From Azospirillum sp. 51_20 (GTDB lineage Bacteria; Pseudomonadota; Alphaproteobacteria; RF32; CAG-239), in contig MNTV01000021.1 in the NCBI GenBank assembly GCA_001917175.1, positions 1-46,862 of the forward strand: DNA of 46,862 bases. The letters run 5' to 3'. The position numbers and the translations under genes were made by a program. Shown here piece after piece: positions 41,307-46,862 of this stretch (position 1 is its first letter; each line of letters opens with the position of its first letter). A model generated the notes under the pieces. The model saw only the letters and a list, made by a program, of their open reading frames with translations, was not told where the DNA came from and did no database searches.

Positions 41307-42449
41307 ATGAGTTACCTTTTCACCAGCGAAGCGGTTTCCGCCGGCCATCCGGACAAAATCTGCGACCAGATTTCGGATACTCTGCTTGATCTGTTTCTGG
41401 CCGCTGATCCGACGGCTCACACGGCGATCGAAGCCATGGCGACGACCGGACGGATCGTCATCGCCGGAGAAACGCTCGGCAACAACCGTCCGCAGGCGGA
41501 AGAAATTGAAAATGCCGTCCGCACCCTGATAAAAACGATCGGTTATGATCAGCCCGGATTCAGTTATAAAAACGTGCAAATCACCGACCTGCTGCACTGC
41601 CAGTCGGCCGACATCGCCGCCGGCATCAAAGACTGCGGCGCCGGCGACCAGGGCATTATGTTCGGCTATGCCGAAAAAGAACACGGTTTTGACAGCGAAT
41701 ACATGCCGCTTGCCGTCTGGCTGGCCAACCGGCTGCTGGAGAATCTGCGGCAGGCTTCCCTTCCGGGGTTGGAGCCCGACGCCAAATCGCAGATTACGCT
41801 CGAATACAACGATCGCAACGAGGTCGTCGGCATCCGTTCCGTCGTCCTTTCCGCCCAGCACCGGGCGGGGCTCTCAACCGGCGAAATCCGCGAAAAAATA
41901 ATGCCCGTTATCCGGCAAAGCCTGCCTGCCGAACTTTTAACCTCCCGGACGGAATATCTGATCAACCCGGCCGGACGTTTCGTCATCGGCGGCCCCGACG
42001 GCGACTGCGGCCTGACCGGACGCAAAATCATTGCCGACACCTACGGCGGCTATGCCCCGCACGGCGGCGGCGCCTTTTCCGGCAAAGACCCGAGCAAAGT
42101 CGACCGTTCCGCCGCCTATATGCTGCGTTACCTGGCCAAAAACATCGTCGCCGCCGGGCTGGCCGACGAATGTCTGTTGCAAATATCCTACGCCATCGGC
42201 CGAGCGGATCCGTTGTCTTTGTTCATTGACTGCCGCGGCACCGCCAAAATCGACGAGCAGGCGCTGTTGAAGAAAATTCCCGAACTGGTCGACCTCACCC
42301 CCCGGGGCATCATCGACCGCCTGCAGCTTTGCCGGCCGATATATACGCCGACGGCAGCTTACGGGCATTTTGGCCGCAAACCGGGAACGAACGGAGAATT
42401 TTCCTGGGAAAAAACCGACTTAATCAAGGAACTGACCGCATGTTTTTAG
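41307..42449 (+). CDS. metK: S-adenosylmethionine synthase
   Basis: A 380-residue MetK of normal length. FTSEAVSAGHPDKICDQISD, GAGDQGIMFGYA, FVIGGPDGDCGLTGRKIIAD and GGGAFSGKDPSKVDRS are invariant signatures (ATP, metal and phosphate binding). It makes S-adenosylmethionine from methionine and ATP. GGGAA-type RBS; I see no SAM-responsive riboswitch in the 45 bases before it. The end overlaps trmB by 10 bp. Confidence 0.98.
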   Translation: MSYLFTSEAVSAGHPDKICDQISDTLLDLFLAADPTAHTAIEAMATTGRIVIAGETLGNNRPQAEEIENAVRTLIKTIGYDQPGFSYKNVQITDLLHCQSADIAAGIKDCGAGDQGIMFGYAEKEHGFDSEYMPLAVWLANRLLENLRQASLPGLEPDAKSQITLEYNDRNEVVGIRSVVLSAQHRAGLSTGEIREKIMPVIRQSLPAELLTSRTEYLINPAGRFVIGGPDGDCGLTGRKIIADTYGGYAPHGGGAFSGKDPSKVDRSAAYMLRYLAKNIVAAGLADECLLQISYAIGRADPLSLFIDCRGTAKIDEQALLKKIPELVDLTPRGIIDRLQLCRPIYTPTAAYGHFGRKPGTNGEFSWEKTDLIKELTACF

Positions 42450-43153
42450 ACGACAAACCGCATTTTTTCGGCCGCCGTAAAGGCCGCCGCATCCGCAAAG
42501 CCAAAACCGCGCTGCTTGAAGATTTTCTGCCCCGGGTGGCGCTTGATCCGCAAAAACCGCTCGCCTTTGGCATCATCCCTGAAAAAATTTGTCTGGAAAT
42601 CGGTTTCGGCGACGGCGTCCATCTGGCCGGCATCGCCGCTCTCCATCCGGAAAACGGCTACATCGGCGCGGAAGTCTTCCAAAACGGCGTCGCCAACCTG
42701 CTCAGTCTTGTCACCGGCATTAAGGAAGGTTCGGAAATCACCGAAAACATTTCCCTGTTGCCGGAAAGGCGCGACAACATCCGCGTTTACGGCGACGACA
42801 TCAGGCTTTTGTTTCCGCTTTTGCCCGACGCTTCAATTGACGGGATATTCCTGCTTTTTCCCGATCCGTGGCCGAAAAAACGCCATGCCGGCCGGCGTTT
42901 CGTCAATCCGGACAATTTAAAGCAGCTGGCAAGGATTTTAAAACCCGGCGGCAAACTGCTGATCGCTACCGACCACCCGGTATACAAGCGCTGGACCTTA
43001 AGACAGATGCACGAAAACAAAAACTTCCGTTGGACGGCCGTTTGCGGCAGCGATTGGAAACACGAACCCGCAGACTGGGTCAAAACCAAATATCAGCAAA
43101 AAGCGCTGCGCGAAGGCAGACGCCCCGTCTTTCTGGAATATGAAAGAGTTTAG
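42440..43153 (+). CDS. trmB: tRNA (guanine-N7)-methyltransferase
   Basis: A 237-residue TrmB. LEIGFGDGVHLAGIAALHP is the SAM-binding motif I, FPDPWPKKRHAGRRFVNP the family signature. It methylates G46 of tRNA to m7G. It starts at ATG 42440, within the last codons of metK (10-bp overlap), so it is translationally coupled and uses SAM made by its neighbour. Confidence 0.96.
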   Translation: MFLDDKPHFFGRRKGRRIRKAKTALLEDFLPRVALDPQKPLAFGIIPEKICLEIGFGDGVHLAGIAALHPENGYIGAEVFQNGVANLLSLVTGIKEGSEITENISLLPERRDNIRVYGDDIRLLFPLLPDASIDGIFLLFPDPWPKKRHAGRRFVNPDNLKQLARILKPGGKLLIATDHPVYKRWTLRQMHENKNFRWTAVCGSDWKHEPADWVKTKYQQKALREGRRPVFLEYERV

Positions 43154-43162
43154 ACAAGACGC

Positions 43163-43187
43163 GCTCCGGGAAACCGGAGCTTTTTTT
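43163..43187 (+). terminator. terminator of metK-trmB
   Basis: GCTCCGG-GAAA-CCGGAGC followed by seven T, 10 bases after the trmB stop. Confidence 0.9.
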
Positions 43188-43232
43188 GTGGCACACAAGC
43201 CCTTTATTCACCGACCTGCACAGTCCCGCGGC

Positions 43233-43252
43233 AAAAAAAGGATCCTTTTTTT
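43233..43252. other. perfect palindrome A7-GGATCC-T7 upstream of the autotransporter
   Basis: A 20-bp perfect palindrome. A related CAAAAAAAGGATC recurs at about 43362-43374. Its place in the AT-rich leader of the autotransporter gene makes a regulatory or second-terminator role possible. Confidence 0.5.
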
Positions 43253-43438
43253 GTCACAGGAAATATTATATCAGAAAATTTATCAAAAGTCATCTAAATT
43301 GTTATTTTTTAACAAATTTTTCGTCTTTAAAAATGCAGACAATAACCTTTTGTTTTAGTTCAAAAAAAGGATCGATAAAAAGAAGCATTTTTGAGAATAA
43401 CGGAAAAATTTGTCAATAACTATTATAAAGGACAAAAG

Positions 43439-46400
43439 ATGACGACAAACAAGACTATCGGACTTTTTCTGCTGGCGACAACGTTTTTGAGTTCGCCGGC
43501 GGGGGCGGCAGCATTGACGCCGACGCCGGACACTATTAAAAGCGAAGCGGCGGGTTTGAGCGGAAACTTCGCTTTAAGCGAACTGGTGGGCGATTTGCCC
43601 GAGGGCGCGGTTGAAGTGAAGATCGGTGACAAAAATTATTACCTTACCCCATCGGGCGATGATGCGGCATTGCTTGCGACCCTGGCGGGAACTTCGGACG
43701 ACAACCTGAAAGAAGATGCAAACGGCATATTTGAACTGAACGGCCAAAAGTACGGCTTTAACGTTTCTTTACTCAAAGGCGGTAATCTGACTTATGAAAA
43801 GGGAAGCGCCGATGATCATGACTTTTCGCTGCAAACTCTCGGAACAAACGGCAAAACGGAAACGGCATATTACAAATTTGACTTCAAATTCCCCGGTCTT
43901 GAAAGTCTCAACCATATCAACTGGCAGGAGGTCGGAGAAGATAAAAAAGACGATGATAATGTTATTGCGCTGAAATTGTCCGACAAAAATATGAAATATT
44001 ATCAATTTTCCTACAATCAACCTCAAGACTTTACAATTGTTGCGGACAAAAGTAAAAAATATCAGACTGCCAACCCGGCCGACTTGACCGAACAGGCCGG
44101 CGGCAGCGCCCTCAATAACACCGGCAACGGCGGCTCCGTCGTTAACCAAGTGTTCAAAAACAACAGCGTTACCGCGCAAATAACAAAAAGCGACGACAGC
44201 TACAAATATTATTTTTTGCAAGGCGGGGCAATTTACAACAGCGGCACGATTGACGAAATCAACGCGGATTTTATCGGCAACAGCGTTAAGGTCGTCATCG
44301 ACGGATCGGGCAGTCATCAAACGGCTGTCGCTCAAGGCGGCGCGATCTTCAACAAAGGAACCGTCGGCAACATTACCGGTGACTTCATCAATAATGAAGG
44401 CAGCGCCATTTACAACTTTGGCTTTCACGGTACCGCCGTCATCGGCAATATCACGGGCAATTTTATCGGCAACAGCGGCAGCGCCATTGTCAACCGCGCC
44501 GACAATCTGGGAACCGGAAACGGCAACACCAATGTTGTCAAAATCGGCAACATCAGCGGCAACTTCGTCAATAATACCGGAAGCAGCGGCGGGGCAATTG
44601 ACCATTCTGCAAGTCTCGGAACCGCCACTGTCGGCAGCATCAGCGGCAACTTTATCGGCAACCGTGCCACCACAGGCGACGGCGGTGCCGTTTACTTTGG
44701 CGGTTCTGGTCAAACAGGCAGCAGCATCAGAGGAGTTTTTATCAACAATTCGGCCGAAGGAACGGGCGGCGCATTATACGGTTCAGGACATTATGACGTT
44801 TATGCCGACTTTATCGGCAATACGGCCGAAGAAGGCGGCGCCGTTTACGGTTGGGGTGCCATTGGCAACCTGAACGGCAATTTCATCAACAATTCGTCAA
44901 CCGGCCGCGGCGGAGCAATCTGGAAAGACCACGGTTCCGTCGAAAATCTGACCGGGGACTTCATCAACAACCATAGCGATGCCATGGCCGGTGCAATCGG
45001 CGTCGATCAGGCGGAATTTAACAACATCACCGGCAACTTCATCAACAACAGCTCCGCAATAGCCGGCGCAATCTTAAACACGCCCAACTCTGTCATCGGC
45101 AGCATCAACGGCAGCTTTTACGGCAACACTTCCATAGACAACGGCATTGAAACCGGCATGCCGGGAACGGCCGGCGGCGCCATTATCAACATTGCGCAAA
45201 TCGGCAATATCAACGGCAACTTCAGCGGCAACTACGCCAAAGCGGAAAATACCGGCGGCGGCGCCATATTTAATGTCGGACTGATCGGCGATCTGACGGG
45301 TAACTTTGTCGGCAATTATGCAGAAGGTGAAAAAACGGCCGCCGGCGGAGCAATTGCCGATCTTGGCGTTTTGGGAATGTTTGTCGGCTCCGACTCTCCT
45401 TCTGCCCTTACGGTTAACGGCAGTTTTGCGAACAACTGCGCGAAAGCAGCCGACGGCATTGCTTCCGGCGGGGCAATTGCCGCCGTTGTCGGCTACGCGC
45501 CTTCGCCTGACGGAGAATCCGTAACCGCGCAGCCGGTCCGCATTCAGACAAGAAACAAGGATCTGATATTTTCCGGAAACTATACCGAAGACAGCCGCGG
45601 CAAAATTTACAACGCCTTATCCGTCGTACGTCTTCCCGATCTGATCGAAAACATGCTGGGCAGCCAGCTCGGCGAATACAATTCAATCGAATTTGATACC
45701 ACCGGCGGCGGATCGGTTACGGTTAACGATACCATCGACACGGCAAAAATAAACATTGATTTGTCATCTTTTTCCCTTTCCATGGAACAGGACTATTCCA
45801 AAACCTACAACCTGTTGTTCAAAGGCGACGCGAAGTTTGACGAATACGGATTAAGCGACCAGTATGTGGCAATTAACAACGACGTTGTCAACGCCGGCAA
45901 AGTCACCGTTGAGGGAACCACCCTTCGCTTCGGCGCTTACCAGCACGAAAACAAGACCGCCAACAACTGGAACGGCAGGGGCGCCTTCAAACCCGGCAGC
46001 GGCACCGAGGCCGTGACCTCGCTTTCTTTGAATAACGCCGCTTTTGACATAGCCGACGGTTATACGGAAACGGTTAATCTGAAAGGGTACAATGCCAATA
46101 ACAGTTATCTGCATATCGACATTGATCCCGACAACATGAGCGCCGACCTGCTCAACATCAACGGCAATGTCGAAGGGCAGACCAAACTGGTGGTTTACTC
46201 ATCCTCGCAGAGCGACATCCGCGGCAAAGAATCCGTTTTGTTTGCACAATCGGTCAACGATACGACCGGAAACAAAGATTCTTTTTCGATCTTCCGAGTA
46301 TACGGTAGTCCGTATATGTATGAAATAGCCTATACACAAACCGGTGAAAATCAAAACCAATGGGGGTTGACGATGGGCGATGTCGAAAACCCGGACAAAG

Positions 46401-46862
46401 ACATCAAACCGGAAAAACCCGGTCAGCCCGATCTGCCGGATATTCCCGATCCGGACCTGCCGGATATTCCGGATCTGCCGACAATCGACGGCAGCAAAGT
46501 TGCGCCGGAAGTTGTCGCCATGGGCGCTTTATCTGCGGCGGCAATCGAACAGACCCGGAGTGTGGTTGACAACGTTACCGGCCAGACGATAAAAACCGAA
46601 GCGGATCACAACTTGTGGATCAATCCGACCTATTATACCTCCAACATTGACTCGCCGTTTGACGTTGACGCCGACGTCTGGGGTATTGAGGCCGGCGGCG
46701 ATTTGCAGCATGACCTTAACAACAAGCTCGGTCTGTTTGTGTCCTACCGCAAGGGCAACTACGACATGAACGGCGACGGCAAACATTACTACTCGACCGT
46801 CGGTTCGGAAATCGACATCGATTCCTATCTGGCCGGTCTGTATTACCGCTATGACCGGAACA
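43439..46862 (+). CDS. autotransporter with GGAI/FxxN repeats (partial, 3' end off window)
   Basis: A frame open for 1141 codons to the window edge. Signal peptide MTTNKTIGLFLLATTFLSS-PAGAA. After an N-terminal domain to about residue 220 come about fifteen repeats of 20-35 residues, each pairing GGAI (or GAI, GGAV, GGAL) with a F-I/V-x-N step, e.g. GGAIYNSGTIDEINADFIGN and GGAVYGWGAIGNLNGNFINN; this is the motif pair of chlamydial Pmp-type passengers. A Pro/Asp linker (PDLPDIPDPDLPDIPDLP) near 1000 leads to the start of the translocator barrel (VWGIEAGGDLQHDLNNKLGL). It is likely a surface adhesin. RBS AAAGGA lies 6 bases before the ATG. The C-terminal barrel is truncated by the window, not by mutation. 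Confidence 0.92.
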   Translation, partial: MTTNKTIGLFLLATTFLSSPAGAAALTPTPDTIKSEAAGLSGNFALSELVGDLPEGAVEVKIGDKNYYLTPSGDDAALLATLAGTSDDNLKEDANGIFELNGQKYGFNVSLLKGGNLTYEKGSADDHDFSLQTLGTNGKTETAYYKFDFKFPGLESLNHINWQEVGEDKKDDDNVIALKLSDKNMKYYQFSYNQPQDFTIVADKSKKYQTANPADLTEQAGGSALNNTGNGGSVVNQVFKNNSVTAQITKSDDSYKYYFLQGGAIYNSGTIDEINADFIGNSVKVVIDGSGSHQTAVAQGGAIFNKGTVGNITGDFINNEGSAIYNFGFHGTAVIGNITGNFIGNSGSAIVNRADNLGTGNGNTNVVKIGNISGNFVNNTGSSGGAIDHSASLGTATVGSISGNFIGNRATTGDGGAVYFGGSGQTGSSIRGVFINNSAEGTGGALYGSGHYDVYADFIGNTAEEGGAVYGWGAIGNLNGNFINNSSTGRGGAIWKDHGSVENLTGDFINNHSDAMAGAIGVDQAEFNNITGNFINNSSAIAGAILNTPNSVIGSINGSFYGNTSIDNGIETGMPGTAGGAIINIAQIGNINGNFSGNYAKAENTGGGAIFNVGLIGDLTGNFVGNYAEGEKTAAGGAIADLGVLGMFVGSDSPSALTVNGSFANNCAKAADGIASGGAIAAVVGYAPSPDGESVTAQPVRIQTRNKDLIFSGNYTEDSRGKIYNALSVVRLPDLIENMLGSQLGEYNSIEFDTTGGGSVTVNDTIDTAKINIDLSSFSLSMEQDYSKTYNLLFKGDAKFDEYGLSDQYVAINNDVVNAGKVTVEGTTLRFGAYQHENKTANNWNGRGAFKPGSGTEAVTSLSLNNAAFDIADGYTETVNLKGYNANNSYLHIDIDPDNMSADLLNINGNVEGQTKLVVYSSSQSDIRGKESVLFAQSVNDTTGNKDSFSIFRVYGSPYMYEIAYTQTGENQNQWGLTMGDVENPDKDIKPEKPGQPDLPDIPDPDLPDIPDLPTIDGSKVAPEVVAMGALSAAAIEQTRSVVDNVTGQTIKTEADHNLWINPTYYTSNIDSPFDVDADVWGIEAGGDLQHDLNNKLGLFVSYRKGNYDMNGDGKHYYSTVGSEIDIDSYLAGLYYRYDRN

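Noticed and set aside
43769..44713. 314-residue minus-strand ORF
   Set aside because: It is antisense to the autotransporter repeats; its composition mirrors the GGAI/FIGN codons and it lacks a start signal.

Overview
The window looks like about 47 kb of chromosome from an alphaproteobacterium with moderate GC content. The evidence is gene order (miaB-phoH-ybeY-lnt-XRE regulator-metK-trmB and yggT-yggU-folD, both typical of Alphaproteobacteria), a DUF1150 protein (a family I know mainly from Alphaproteobacteria), an alphaproteobacterial-style elongator tRNA-Met, and alphaproteobacterial-style TPR and XRE proteins. The large GGAI/FxxN autotransporter and several small secreted proteins of unknown family would fit a host-associated (gut-type) lineage; that last point is inference.

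Layout. Positions 1-4450 are accessory and decaying: 40-bp tandem repeats, a small Ala-rich membrane protein, a PIN-like nuclease, two ruined IS200-type tnpA genes, a 240-bp purine tract and one open tnpA whose HUH motif is damaged. Positions 4459-9863 hold a TPR protein, a DUF58/MoxR pair and divergent uvrD. Positions 9863-13055 hold a third ruined tnpA carrying 66-bp tandem repeats, then a 772-codon ORF whose N-terminus carries an HEAQH zinc-peptidase motif. Positions 13174-18546 carry an outer-membrane-type protein, an HD-domain nucleotidase, tRNA-Met with its own promoter and terminator, a DUF378 protein, a split chromate-type transporter with a divergent LysR regulator, and a histidine phosphatase. 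Positions 18546-22750 are a ugd-galE operon for UDP-sugars, coupled to a secreted protein and the phosphatase, next to unknown proteins. Positions 24036-30700 hold a lytic transglycosylase with two paralogous secreted partners, a family-4 uracil-DNA glycosylase, a large TPR lipoprotein candidate, DUF1150 and infA. Positions 31422-35917 hold a DedA-family protein, a tandem degenerate receiver protein, folD-yggU-yggT and a TerB pair. Positions 36121-43153 are the conserved miaB-to-trmB housekeeping block, and 43439 to the end is the start of an autotransporter cut by the window edge.

How it fits together. Envelope work dominates: UDP-glucose/UDP-glucuronate/UDP-galactose supply, Slt muramidase, Lnt lipoprotein acylation, the outer-membrane-type protein and the surface autotransporter. 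The most unusual material is (i) three independently decayed copies of one IS200/RAYT-like transposase family sharing a terminal module, which in one copy has expanded into hairpin-forming 66-bp repeats, (ii) the unassigned HEAQH protein, (iii) the paired Cys-containing secreted proteins cotranscribed with slt, (iv) a two-module pseudo-receiver protein and (v) the Pmp-like repeat autotransporter.
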